DNA of 64,000 bases from Owenia fusiformis (lineage: Eukaryota; Annelida; Polychaeta; Sabellida; Oweniidae), in NCBI GenBank assembly GCA_903813345.2, contig CAIIXF020000002.1, forward strand, positions 4,070,001 to 4,134,000, read 5' to 3'. The notes beneath the pieces were generated by a model that was not told the DNA's origin, ran no database searches, and worked only from the letters and a program-made list of their open reading frames with translations. Positions 35,901 through 50,900 of this stretch are shown here, one piece after another. Position 1 is the stretch's first letter. The number at the start of each line of letters is the position of its first letter. The position numbers and the translations under genes are program-made.

Positions 35901-38900
35901 TTTAAGATTGAGATTCATATGGAAATCACTGCTTAAACGATGCCTTGAAGAATTGAATGTATAATTATTATGTCACATGTGTTCCTGTATCCTCAATCAT
36001 CCACATGTTCATCCAAAATGATGTCACTTTCAGCAACAATAATGTCACACAAGTTGCACTTTCATTCTCAAGAACAGCATCCATTTCACCCTCAACAACA
36101 GAATCACTCATTCTCAACAATAATGTTCCTTCCACCATCAACAGCAGTATAACTGTCTCCCCCAAACCAATATATCATTCACCCTCAACTACAATACAAC
36201 ACTCATCCTTAAAAAATTGTTTTTAACTTCATAATGTATTACTTTCACCCATTTAAAAAACACTTTTTCTTTAACTCATACGTTTTTGCTCCCTAAAAGA
36301 CAATTAAAAGAGTGTCACTTTTACCATTAACAGCATTAATCTTTTATTCCAGGTCAACTTGGGATTTTTATGTAACTCACTTAACTCAATCAATAGATAT
36401 AACTCATTCTCATTTGTGATTTTAGAGTTCTCTTGGATATTGCTAGCTATTGAGTAGTGTTTATGGACACCACACATGTGATTGCTTAAGTACTTCAATA
36501 TTCTGATTAATGACGTCTTCATTGTTGTTTTGCTTAGACAGTTCTTCCAGACTGTCTAATAAGGGGAATGCGTAAGTTTTCTTTATGGCCTTGTCTTTGT
36601 CTTCGTAGTAGAAGTAAACCATGCCTACTGCAATTAGTTTATCCCTATGTCGTGCAACAACAATAGATCCACTATCTCCTGGTTTTGAAAAAAAATTTCC
36701 ATCATTACCTTCTATTTCAATAGCTCCCAAAAACTTTGTACTTGTCATATTTCCCGATTCATCAGGGTATTTGATATTACCATTAAAATCAAAATCAGTT
36801 ATTTTTCCTTTTGTATGATCTGAAACTTGGCCAGTTTTCTCTACTTCGATAATACCTAAGTTTTCTAACATGATTTTGCTAATCATCCAATCACATTGTC
36901 TGTCGAAGTCTTCAAGCTGCATAGTTTCTACCTTAGAAATCAGAGCAATGTCGAATCTGACCTCACTACTTACATGATTTATTCCAATACTTGCCTTAAG
37001 TTTGCCTAGTTCTTCATATTTTTTATCAGATGGATGGAAAATATATATGGCTTCTTCATGATTGCTTTTCTCAATAACATGTTTACAAGTGAGAGCATAT
37101 TTATCTTGATTAGTTTCAAGAATGCCTCCTATGTTACCCTGCATTATTTCTGGTTCAGGGCCTAACCCATATGTTTTTTTTTTCCCAAGATGTAGTATAA
37201 TCGGTTCTTCCTCAGCTTTTTCAAAATTGAATAAATGTTTAGGAAGTTTCTCTTTTAGTTCTGATTCTCTGAGCTCATTTGTATAATGTATTGTGTATCT
37301 CTTTGCATTCGGTTTTAAACCAAAGCTTTTAACTCCTTCAAAATCTAGCAACATGATTTTTTCTTCTAATGCCAAAGTACACATCTCCCTTCCGGTATTA
37401 ACCACACATGGACAAGCATATTGATCCCCCACTTCTTTATCTTGTTCTATTTTCTTAGCTTTGACTTGATCACCAGCATTCTCTTTAAACACTCTTACAC
37501 AATCTTCTAATTCCCATTTGTGAGCAATCATCAGAGCAGTTTCTCCATCATTTGCTTGTTTGTTTACATCAGCCCCACATTTAACTAATTCCTTCACACA
37601 TTCTACTCTATCATTCATGACAGCAATAATTAATGCAGTTTTTCCATCATTCTTTGGCATGTCAACCTCAGCACCAAATTTCACTAATTCTGTCACACAT
37701 TTTACTCTGCCATTACTTGCAGCAATCATCAATGCTGCCTCACCATCATGATTCTTCCTGTTCACTTCAGCACCACATTTAACTAATTCCCTCACATTTT
37801 TAACCCTTCCATTCCTAGCAGCAATCATCAATGCAGTCTCTCCATCATTCTTTTCCATATTGACATAAGCACCATATTCAGTTAATTCCCTTAAACATTT
37901 TACCCTACTATTCCTGGCAGCAATCATTAAAGCACTCCATCCATCTGGTTTCTGAATATTGGTTTTAGCCCCATGTCTCAGTAACTCTCTCAAACATTCT
38001 AATTTACTCCAACTTGAAGCAATCATCAATGCATCCTCTCCATCATTCCTCTTGACATTTACATTGGCATCAAACATTAATAATTCCCGCACAAATTCTA
38101 CTCTTCCATTTCTTGCAGTAACCATCAAAGGAGTCTCCCCATCATTTTTCTGTAAGTTTATATCTACACCATCTTTAACTAGTTTTTTCACGCACTTTAC
38201 ATCACCATTCATTGCAGCATACATTAAAGAATTCCAATGATCTTCTGCTAGGAACCAACCATCTTTTACATTCTTCATGTCATCAAAGTCACTACAATCA
38301 CTCTCACCTATCACATTTTCATACTGTTGCCAGGGAAATGCTATAGAATCATCTGAGTCTGAGCCAGCATTATCAGAGTCACTAACAAGATTTTCCTTCA
38401 ACTTGTCACTCTTAACATATTTACTCTCAACATTCTTATCATTCTTTACCTTTGTACTCTCATCATCTGCTTCACCAATAACACTATTTGCCTCATCATT
38501 TGACTTTTTGGCATCTTTACCAATATGGCTACCCTGAATATCAACATCACTCTCATAGCTATCTTCATCATCACCATCATATCCCTCTATACCATTACTA
38601 TCATCATCTGTATTATCATCCTTATTGTCAATGTCTTCATTCTCATCATATAGAAATAGAGATTTTGCTGCATCAATTGTATGCAAACAGTCCATACTAC
38701 TAACATACACCTTCAGTATTCTAGGTATTTTAAGATGTCTCATATCATCTATGCTCTTTACAAGTGATCTTGCTGCAAGTGCTGAATACTTATGTAACAA
38801 TGTTGCTTTCATGCTTACACTTGTTTTTTCACATTCCATGCGCAAAAAACTGGAGGTTGGCTTAGATCTAATTATTCTGCTCATTAAATTTTGAGTACAT

Positions 38901-41900
38901 TTGCTACACTCATATATTAAAATCAGATTATATAGGATGACCTTTTCAGATGGTAAAAAGCATTCAAGGCTTGTCATGAATCTTTCTCTTAGATCTTCAT
39001 TCATCTTGCATAGGTCAAAATTTGCACCATAGGTAAGAAGGTATTCATAAATAATGCAAGTCTGACTAAACCGACTACGCTCAATTTTAGTAAGAAATAT
39101 TGCTGTTTTGCCATTTTTGTCTTTAGCTTTAATATTTGCCCCAGCTTGTAGTAGTGTTAGGCAGCATGTATCACAGCTTGACATACATGCATACATAAGG
39201 GCTGTTGTACCATCACTATCACAAACATTGACATCTGCATTACATTTCAGTAAAGTCTTGACACACTCGCACTGGTTATACCAACATGCATACATCAAAG
39301 CTGTCTTCCCAGTTTTATCAATTGTATTCACTTTCTCACCCAGCTCTATCATTTTCTCTATGATTTCACAATATGGTTGTTTTGAAAACTCCATCAAAAG
39401 TGAAGTATTATCCTCTTCCTGTTTTAAATTGTTTCTAATTTTCCCCCATTTTTGCCTCTTTGATTCATGATATTCATTCTCACACTTCTGAAATGAAGCC
39501 TGCCATGCCTCATTACTTGTTATATTAACCTTTGCATTGTTTTCTAGTAAAGCATCGATACATCTGCAGTTATATTGTGAAACTGCTATTGTTAGTGCTG
39601 TCTGGTCTTTACTTACAACATTCACACCAGCCTGTGCTTCAATCAATACCTGTATACAGTCATTTAGTTCCTTAACACTTAGTAATGTCAGTGTTAATGC
39701 AGTATATCCATCATTGTTCTGTATATTCATATCAGCACCACATTCTACTAATACTCTCACACATTCTACATTATCATCGTTAGCAGCAGCCATTAAAGCA
39801 GTCAGTCCATCTTTCTCCTGTATGTTCACATTAGCACCATTATTCACTAGTATTCTCACACATTCAACATTATAATCATAAAAATCATTCTGAAAAACAA
39901 GCATTAAAGCAGTGCATCCATGATTCTCCTGTATGTTCACATCAGCACCACCTTCTACTAATACTCTCATACATTCTACATAAGCATTTTTAGCAGCAAC
40001 CATTAAAGCAGTCAGTCCATCTTTCTCCTGTATGTTCACATTAGCACCACTATTCACTAGTACTCTCACACATTCAAGATAATAATCCTCACCCTCATAA
40101 TAATTCTGTAAAACAAGCATTAAAGCAGTGCATCCATGATTCTCCTGTATGTTCAAATCAGCACCACCTTCTATTAATACTCTCATACATTTTACAAGAT
40201 CATTCTCAGCAGCAATCATTAAAGCAGTGCATCCATTTTTCTTCTGTAAGTTCACATCAGTACCATATTCTACTAATACTCTCACACATTCAACATAATG
40301 ATCATCATATTCATCATATTTATAATAATCATTCTGAAAACCAAGCATTAAAGCAGTGTATCCATGATTCTCCTGTATGTTCGTATCAGCACCACCTTCT
40401 ACTAATACTCTCACACATTCTACACAATCACCCCTAACAGCACGCATTAAAGCAGTCCATCCAGCATTCCCCTGTAAGTTCACATCAGCACCACTTTCTA
40501 CTAATACTCTCACACATTCTACATGACCATTATAAGCAGCATACATTAAAGCAGTCCCTCCATCTTTCTTCTGTGTGTTCACATCAGCACCACCTTCTAC
40601 TAATACTCTCACACATTCTACATGATCATACCTACATATAGCAGCAAGCATTAAAGCAGTCCATTCATTTTTCTCCTGTATGTTCACATCAGCACCATGT
40701 TCTACTAATACTTTCATACATTCTACATTATCATTCCTAGCAGCAAGCATCAAAGCAGTCCATCCATTTTCCTTCTGTATGTTCACACCAGCACCACCTT
40801 CTACTAATACTCTCACACATTCTACATTACCTTTCCTAGCAGCAAGCATCAAAGCAATCCATCCATGTTTCTCCTGTATGTTTATATCAGCACCACCTTC
40901 TACTAATACTCTCACACATTCTACATTACCTTTCCTAGCAGCAAGCATTAAAGCAGTGCATCCATCTTTCTTCTGTATGTTCACATCAGCACCACATTCT
41001 ACTAATACTCTCACACATTCTACATGATCATTCAAAGCAGCAAGCATTAAAGCAGTGCATCCATCTTTCTTCTGCATGTTCACACCAGCACCACATTCTA
41101 CTAATTCTCCCACACATTCTACATTATCATTATGAGCAGCAAGTATTAAAGAATGCAATCCACTATAACTCTGCATGTTCACATCAGTACCACATTCTAC
41201 TAATAATTTCACACATTTAAATTTACCTCTCCAGGCAGCATACATTAAAGCAGTGGCCTCATTTATGGAATAAAACCAGGTAATTTTATATTCACTTTCA
41301 TACAAACAGTCTTTAATACCCGGAGAATGTTTAAGGAAAATCTGTAATATCTCACAGTAATTGTCATCTATCGTTTTGAAGACACAGTCTTTTCCATTCT
41401 GGCTACTGAAGTCTATGGAAGGCTCTGCTGTAAGATATGCTGCTATATATGCTGCATGGTTCATACCCATGTGGAAGAGAATCACCTTGAAATGATCCAC
41501 ATTGTCTATAATGAATGAAAATTATGTTGTTTTATATTTAACCAAAGGCAAAGGCCGATAGGAATAATTTTTAAATAAAGATGGCATGGTAATCGATCTG
41601 TGTTTATTTATAAATATTCTCTTAAAAGATAATACTGGATTCTGTTGGTGCTGCCATCTTTATATCCTCCCAGAACCTATGTATTTCAGTGGGTTCAATG
41701 TTTTTGATTTTTATCCCATCGAACGAAATTCGGAGGGATATAGGGAACGCCTCCGTCCGTCCGTCCATCCGTACGTACGTCCGTTCGTCCGTCCGTATGT
41801 ACGTACGTCCATCCGTCCGTCCGTCCAAGGCAATAACTCAAATACCGTTGGCTCGATTTTGTTCATATTTTGTACACATATACCCTATGGGGGTAGAAGT

Positions 41901-44900
41901 TCTGCTCGAAAGCTGATTTTCAAAATGGCCGCTCATTTCAAAATGGCGGCCATTTTAGTGCCGATTTTACAGTAATTTAGGTGTAATATGTAAAACTGTA
42001 ATAGCAATATGTTTTAAATGTAAAAAAATTATAAAGGACATTAATAATGCTACAAATGTAGATATTAAAGAAGCACATGGCAGCCATCTTGAAAAATGGC
42101 GGCCTTTACTCGTCATTTTACGATTTTTGCTATAACTCAAAAAATAGTGGAGCAATTTTGTTCATATTTGGTATGTGAATACTATAAGCATTGCACACTG
42201 TCTAAAAACACTTTTGGTAGAAGGTGGCCATTTTGAAAAATGGCCGCCATTTTAACATATTTTACTATAACTCAAAAAGTAGTGGAGCGATTTTGTTTAT
42301 ATTTGGTATGTGAACACTATAAGCATGGCACACTGTCCTATGACACTTTTGGTAGAAGGCGGCCATTTTGAAAAAAAAATTGGAAAATGGCCGCCATTTT
42401 AACGTATTTTACTATAACTCGAAAAGTAGTGGAGCGATTTTGTTCATATTTGGTATGTGAATACTATAAGCATGGCACACTGTCCTATGACAGTTTTGGT
42501 AGAAGGCGGCCATTTTGAAATTTTTTTGAAAAATGGCCGCCGATTTTAACGTATTTTACTATAACTCGAAAAGTAGTGGAGTGATTTTGTTAATATTTGG
42601 TATGTGAATACTATAAGCATGGCACACTGTCTATTTCTAATGACACTTTGGTAGACGGTGGCCATTTTGAAAAATGGCCGCCATTTTAACGTATTTTACT
42701 AGAACTCGAAAAGTAGTGGAGTGATTTTGTTCATATTTGATATGTGAATACTTTAAGCATGGCACATTGTCTAATAAAACTTTGGGGAGTAGTCGGCCAT
42801 TTTGAAAAATCGCCACCATTTTTATGTGTGTAATTTTACAAGTACGTGTGCGATTTTTCAAAATTTTTAGACGTGGCTACTTAAAAGCATATTATTCCTT
42901 CTGATGACAACTTGGCTAGTGAGCAACCATTTTGAAAATGGTGGCCTTTCTGGTGTGTTGTTTTATGATATTTGCTATTCGTTTGTAAAAATGCCAGCCA
43001 TTTCTGTTCGATGGGATTCGCTACGCTTTGGCGTTGCCGTTGTTCTGGTTTATCATTAGGGAGCATTTCAAAATTTGTTCCCAGTGCACTTCCAGTATGA
43101 AAAAAAAGTAAAACAAAAGTAAAATTATTCAAAAAATGAGCAGCTATTCATTTGTTTTATTCATTTCATTAATTCACAAGTCACAATAAACTTAACTTTT
43201 CCAGTATTAAACCTACTGCTGATAATGTACAGAAATACATTAAGTAGTTATAGAAATGACTATATTACACATCATGTTAACATAGTGAGACTTTAAAAAC
43301 AATGCATATCAACATTTCTCAAACACAGTTATGAGGGGGAGGGAGGGGGGGGGGTCACATATTAACTGTGCAAATACAGTTAATAATCTTACATTGAACT
43401 TTTGAGATGCCCCCTTAGTATGGAGCTAGGTACAGAAAATTGACTTTAATTTATGATATGATATACCACATTAACTTACAGGCTTAAAGTATATTAACAA
43501 AAAGAACCAGCACATACAATGGAAGTCAAACATGCTTCAGCGAGAAATTCATCGAAAGCTTATTCAAATTTATATTGACCAAATTTTTCAATCCTTGCCT
43601 GACATTTAGAGAAAATGTGTGAAAATAAACTAAAAGAATATTATTATATAAATGTGATGATGTGATATTTGATCTGGATATACATGATAGCAATACTATA
43701 TATGCTGTAAAATTTATTTAGTCTGTCATCACTCATTCTACTCAACCTACCTAAATATATAAAGACAAATTGAAATCTACATGTAAGTAATGAAGGACAT
43801 GAAGTTAAGGTTTCATAAATTTGTTTATAAAATTCGTTGGAAATATTTTCTAGTTACCATATTTTGAAATTAAAGGGGTATGAATTTCTTTTCATAATGG
43901 AGCAAATAGTAATCCTGAATTCTTAGCTTTTCCCCAAAGTTTTTGAGCTTTCCTCAATTTTAATTCATTTACTTGCCTGTATTGGGCATCTTTGGCTTCT
44001 GCAGCTTTTGTGCTTTTTTCTTTTTTCTATAGTATGGACCTATATGAATTAAAGCAGTGTGAAACTTTAATGCAATATGACTTAGGAGTACTAAGTGTCA
44101 TCACAAAACTCTCACAGTGTCCCTTTCAATCTGTTGAATATGCATGTGCTTAAAATATAAGATGATGATTTTATATTGTAAATTATATTGATATATTACA
44201 ACATCAATGATTTACATAAGTTACATATTTTATATACAGATGATGGGGTACATTCTACAAATTGATCTCTAGATTAGAATGTTTACTTTGTTTTACCATA
44301 TCGTACTTACGAACGATTCTTGGTGATAGAGTTATATCCACAGTGTGTGAGCCATCCCCTGGGTCCATTGAACTAGTATCTTGCAAAGTTGATTTCTCTG
44401 TAGGATCTGCCAGGCTGGAATCTGGTGCGTTTATCACCTCAACAGAGGCAGCTTGAATTATATCATCCTGACTCAAAATCACAGGACTGACATCTGGAAA
44501 TTCTGGAACGAATTTAATTTGTTTTAAACATTTGTTTCATAATTCCTTTTACTAATACAAATCTTGTATGAGCCTTCATTGATTCAGAATTAAAATCTCA
44601 AGTTGAACACAAGTGTATATTAATAGAGGGTTCTTGATGTTATCTGAAATATTTTGGAATACATTAATCTTTAAAATATCAATATGCTGCAACTTAATAT
44701 CTCATGCTAATATTCGGATTCTCCGGAATTGAATAAAGTCAAAAAATTAATATCAGAGCCAACTGATATACCTATATTGCTTATACATGTATAATGACAA
44801 ATGAGTGCTATAGTCTATTGACTTTTCAACCATTAATATTAGTGTAGATGACTGGGCCACTGACAAATCTCAGAATAAAAATGAAGGCCAAGACGTACAT

Positions 44901-47900
44901 CAATGCACCTAGCTTTTCATAAAAACATTGATTGATAATGTTAAAGACATTTGATTTCTTCGATTGGTCATAAGAAGTAGATTCTTCTTTTGCATCCTGG
45001 CAAAATCCAAATCATGCAAGGGTGCAAGGAAAACAAACACAAACTCAAGAAAAAACACAAGCTTGTTTGCTGAGAAATAAATACATTTTATGGGCATGAA
45101 AAGGGAAGACATACCAATTTGCAGTGATTACAAACACATATCTATACATATTATACAATATATTTAAACATTTTTGTTAGAAATGGAAATTTTGAAAAAT
45201 TAAAAAGTGAACATTTTAATAAAATCTTTTGAGAAAAATATTTTTCGAAAAAATGAACATTTTTGACAACAATGAATTGTTATTGTTTGTATTTTTCAAA
45301 AAAAGAAAGTGTTTCTGAAAAAGTAAAAATTTGGGGAGAGCCATGTGAATACTAATCAAGGTGAATACAATTTTTGTTGAGAGATTGTGTCAGTATCAAT
45401 TATATTTACTGTAAAAAGAATACATATTATATTAAATACTATGTTCTTATTGTCAGGAATATGATATATCATAGCTATGTGTGAATTAATATAGTTGTAC
45501 TTGCCTTCTTTTGACCTCTTTGATGAACCTATTTCAGTTTCATCCCCATCATGCTTTCTTTTGGCATTACTCAGGGTGTGGAGTGGACCTGTTGAAACAG
45601 AATGCTCCTGTATATCTAAAAACCTGACTAATCTGAAAACCTCCCAATCTGAATATATTTTCCCTACCATGATTTCCTCGCATTGAAACCTACTGGTATG
45701 TTAAAGAAATCTTGAAATGTGAACAATTCAAACACTTTCTTAAATGACTTACAGATTAATTTAAATCCTATTCCTATCTTAGTTATGGGAATATTCTGTG
45801 GGGCAATGCAACAAAAAATCATTTGAACAGACTTTTTATTTTACAAAAGAAATTCCTTAGGATAATGACAGACACTCCAAGAACTGCTCCTTCGAATCCT
45901 ATCTTCAGAAAATTCAAAATATTAAATATTTTTGACATAAATAAATTTCAGATTGCTACATTTCAAGAGAGAATTGATATACATTCCCATGATACAAGAA
46001 ATATAATTTGGTAATAATGAGATTTAGAACTTAAACTGGTCGTAAATCAATTGCAGTCAGTGGAGCAACACTTAATAATTCTTTATCAATACATTTTAAA
46101 AAGGCAAACTATATAAAACAGTTCGAAAAAATGATCAAAGGTGATCTTATTAATCAATACCAGTGATACTTTGTGCTTCCATCTGTTCTTTTCTAATTAA
46201 ATTCAAATTGCTTCTGATTTTTGATTTAATATATTTAATTGAATTGAAGATTATTTAAATGCCTAAAGCTATGTTGCCAAATCCAGAATCCTGTGCTTGC
46301 AAAAACCTTGGATTGTGAACTCCTCCCGCCACTCCCAATAGTGTTTTGATTAGACAGATTTTACTGTATATATTGAATATATGACTACAGAGTTGACCAC
46401 AATTGGAACAAAATCTAAATATATATCTCCATTGTAATATGGTTTACATCGTTTCCTTATATGTATATTCTATATAGTTTGATAAGAAGTGAATGCATAA
46501 TAACTCTCAATTCTTATTATGAATTCCCTCCAGATAAGAATATTAACCAGATTTTTTATTTTACCAGATTGCACTTACGGACGATTCTTGGTGACATAGT
46601 GCTTGAACCCTCTCCTGGATCAATAGGACTAGTATCTTGTATAGTTGAATCCTCACCAGGATCTTCTAGGCTGGAATCCTGTCCCTTCAAAGCCTGTCTT
46701 GAGGCAACTGGTATTATATTGCTCTGACCCAAGATCAGAGGATCTATATCAAGAAAACCTGGAACTTATGAATATTGTGTTAATCTTTCTTTTCATGGTC
46801 TTTTTGAATACATGGATTTAGAATTGAAACCTAGGTTAAGACACTGCTGACAATAAGGAATCCTCATAATGGTTGATGAATTGAGAATTGCCACCATTTT
46901 ATGAGTATGTAATTCCAGATTTATAGGTGAATGCCATTTGGACATAGAATATGGTGTAACCTCAGGTCATAAGTGAAATTGTTTGCAAAAAGGAACAATA
47001 CTTTTGCTTGGTATGTCCAAAATGATGATTTGTACATAAAGGGATTTGATCTTGTTGGGTGGGATTTGCTACTTTTTTGTAGTTTAAATAGTATCAATAT
47101 CATCTGAGTGATTTTCAAAGAATTAGAGCAACTTGGTGCTTCAGGCTTTTGAAATTATATGAATTCTGCCAAAAAATGATGTATGGACATATTTTAATCT
47201 AAAAAGGTCAAATTATGATTAAGCTCCCTGTTGAGAAAGATCACTATATGTTATGGTCTGCTACTGTATTATGTGGATATAACTTCCTACCTTTTTCTGG
47301 ATGAGGTATATCTTTCAAGCTTGGGCCTTCCTGTTGATGCAAAGAGCTGTCACCTTGTGTATCCAAGGTTTCAATTGGGTATACAGGCCCTCCATATGCA
47401 TCTTGCGTTCTTTGGGACTCTCCTAGAATAAAGAGAAAACATTCTAGCAATTGTATATTGAACCTAAAACGTGACAGAAATATTAGCCCATAAAATGATG
47501 TAAACTCAGTGCAAAAATGTTTATCTTGTCAATTCATCAATGTTCATCACAGTGATATATTTTTAGCTCACATGGTGAGCTTTTGCAATCACTCACTTGT
47601 CCATCTGTATGTCCGTCCGTCTGTCCATCCGTCCGTCCGTCAACAATAGTGGCACGTTTTAAAACCTCTGTCGATAGGATTCCTGTTTTAAGTTATTTCT
47701 GTTCAACATCAATACAGAAAACCCCCCTATGACTCCTGGTTCAAAAGCTCGCCTATTTTCAAAATGGCCGTCACTTTTGTCTCGCGAAATTCACTTTTAG
47801 CCCATTTCCTAGCTAACCTCTGTCGATAGGATTCCTGTTTTAAGTTATTTCTGTTCAACATCAATACAGAAAACCCCCCTATGACTCCTGGTTCAAAAGC

Positions 47901-50900
47901 TCGCCTATTTTCAAAATGGCCGTCACTTTTGTCTCGCGAAATTCACTTTTGGCCCATTTCCTAGCTTTACAAATAATTTCAGGTGTCCTACATGGTAAAA
48001 ATCCATGTCAATGTAAAGATTAGATATATGAAATAATTTTGTTACAAAAAATCAGCGAAAAATTGTATCCATTTTTTTATTTTCAGCCATTTTAGTTAAC
48101 ATTGATTTGTCTATCTGACTCGCGAAATCCACTTTCTGTCAATAACAGTGGCACATTTTAAAACCTCTGTCGATAGGATTCCTGCTTTAAGTTATTTCTG
48201 TTCAACATGAATTCAGAAAACTCCCCTATGACTCCTGGTTCAAAAGCTCGCCTATTTCAAAATGGCCACCATTTTTGTCTCGCGAAATTCACTTTTGACC
48301 CATTTCCTAGCTTTACAAATAATTTCAAGTGTCCTACATTGTAGAAATCCATTGCAAAGTAAAGAATAGATGTATGAAATAATTTTGTTACGAAAAATCA
48401 GCGAAAAATTATATCCATTTATTTATTTTCAGCCATTTTAGTTAACATTTTTTGTCCATCTGTCTCGCAAAATTCACTTTTGGACCATTTACCTTAAACC
48501 CTCTGTCGATAGGATTCCCATTTTAAGTTATTTTTGTTCAACATCAATACAAAAAACTCTCCTATGACTCTTGGTTCAAAAGCTTGGCTATTTTCAAAAT
48601 GGCCGTCACTTTTGTCTCGCGAAATTCACTTTTGGCCCATTTCCTAGCTAACCTCTGTCGATAGGATTCCTGTTTTAAGTTATTTCTGTTCAACATCAAT
48701 ACAGAAAACCCCCCTATGACTCCTGGTTCAAAAGCTCGCCTATTTTCAAAATGGCCGTCACTTTTGTCTCGCGAAATTCACTTTTGGCCCATTTCCTAGC
48801 TTTACAAATAATTTCAGGTGTCCTACATGGTAAAAATCCATGTCAATGTAAAGATTAGATATATGAAATAATTTTGTTACAAAAAATCAGCGAAAAATTG
48901 TATCCATTTTTTTATTTTCAGCCATTTTAGTTAACATTGATTTGTCTATCTGACTCGCGAAATCCACTTTCTGTCAATAACAGTGGCACATTTTAAAACC
49001 TCTGTCGATAGGATTCCTGCTTTAAGTTATTTCTGTTCAACATGAATTCAGAAAACTCCCCTATGACTCCTGGTTCAAAAGCTCGCCTATTTCAAAATGG
49101 CCGCCATTTTTGTCTCGCGAAATTCACTTTTGACCCATTTCCTAGCTTTACAAATAATTTCAAGTGTCCTACATTGTAGAAATCCATTGCAAAGTAAAGA
49201 ATAGATGTATGAAATAATTTTGTTACGAAAAATCAGCGAAAAATTATATCCATTTATTTATTTTCAGCCATTTTAGTTAACATTTTTTGTCCATCTGTCT
49301 CGCAAAATTCACTTTTGGACCATTTACCTTAAACCCTCTGTCGATAGGATTCCCATTTTAAGTTATTTTTGTTCAACATCAATACAAAAAACTCTCCTAT
49401 GACTCTTGGTTCAAAAGCTTGGCTATTTTCAAAATGGCCGTCACTTTTGTCTCGCGAAATTCACTTTTGGCCCATTTCCTAGCTTTACAAATAATTTCAG
49501 GTGTCCTACATGGTAAAAATCCATGTCAATGTAAAGATTAGATATATGAAATAATTTTGTTACAAAAAATCAGCGAAAAATTGTATCCATTTTTTTATTT
49601 TCAGCCATTTTAGTTAACATTGATTTGTCTATCTGACTCGCGAAATCCACTTTCTGTCAATAACAGTGGCACGTTTTAAAACCTCTGTCGATAGGGATTC
49701 CTGCTTTAAGTTATTTCTGTTCAACATGAATTCAGAAAACTCCCCTATGACTCCTGGTTCAAAAGCTCGCCTATTTTCAAAATGGCCGCCATTTTTGTCT
49801 CGCGGAATTCACTTTTGACCCATTTCCTAGCTTTACAAATAATTTCAAGTGTCCTACATTGTAGAAATCCATTGCAAAGTAAAGAGTAGATGTATGAAAT
49901 AATTTTGTTACGAAAAATCAGCGAAAAATTATATCCATTTATTTATTTTCAGCCATTTTAGTTAACATTTTTTGTCCATCTGTCTCGCAAAATTCACTTT
50001 TGGACCATTTACCTTAAACCCTCTGTCGATAGGATTCCCATTTTAAGTTATTTTTGTTCAACATCAATACAAAAAACTCTCCTATGACTCTTGGTTCAAA
50101 AGCTTGGCTATTTTCAAAATGGCCGTCACTTTTGTCTCGCGAAATTCACTTTTGACCCATTTCCTAGCTTTACAAATAATTTCAGGTGTCCTACATTGTA
50201 AAAATCCATGTCAATGTAAAGGGTAGATATATGAAATAATTTTGTTACAAAAAATCAGCGATGGTAAAAATCCATGTCAATGTAAAGATTAGATATATGA
50301 AATAATTTTGTTACAAAAAATCAGAGAAAAATTGTATCCATTTTTTATTTTCAGCCATTTTAGTTAACATTGATTTGTCTATCTGACTCGCGAAATCCAC
50401 TTTCTGTCAATAACAGTGGCACGTTTTAAAACCTCTGTTGATAGGATTCCTGTTTTAAGTTATTTCTGTTCAACATGAATTCAGAAAACTCCCCTATGAC
50501 TCCTGGTTCAAAAGCTCACCTATTTTCAAAATGGCCGCCATTTTTGTCTCGCGAAATTCACTTTTGACCCATTTCCTAGCTTTACAAATAATTTCAAGTG
50601 TCCTACATTGTAGAAATCCATTGCGAATTAAAGAGTAGATGTATGAAATAATTTTGTTACGAAAAATCAGCGAAAAATTATATCCATTTATTTATTTTCA
50701 GCCATTTTAGTTAACATTGATTTGTCCATCTGTCTCGCAAAATTCACTTTTGGACCATTTACCTTAAACCCTCTGTCGATAGGATTCCCATTTTAAGTTA
50801 TTTTTGTTCAACATCAATACAAAAAACTCTCCTATGACTCTTGGTTCAAAAGCTAGGCTATTTTCAAAATGGCTGTCACTTTTGTCTCGCGAAATTCACT

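Noticed and set aside
36621-41027. Many plus-strand open frames opposite the ankyrin gene
   Set aside because: Regular codon use of the ankyrin repeats leaves open shadows on the other strand; their repeated peptides mirror the ankyrin period.
41498-41500. GTG as the start codon of a 1,679-codon ankyrin ORF
   Set aside because: An acceptor TTATAG lies just upstream and the phase (C plus AC) continues from the exon at 44311; this is the last exon of a spliced gene.
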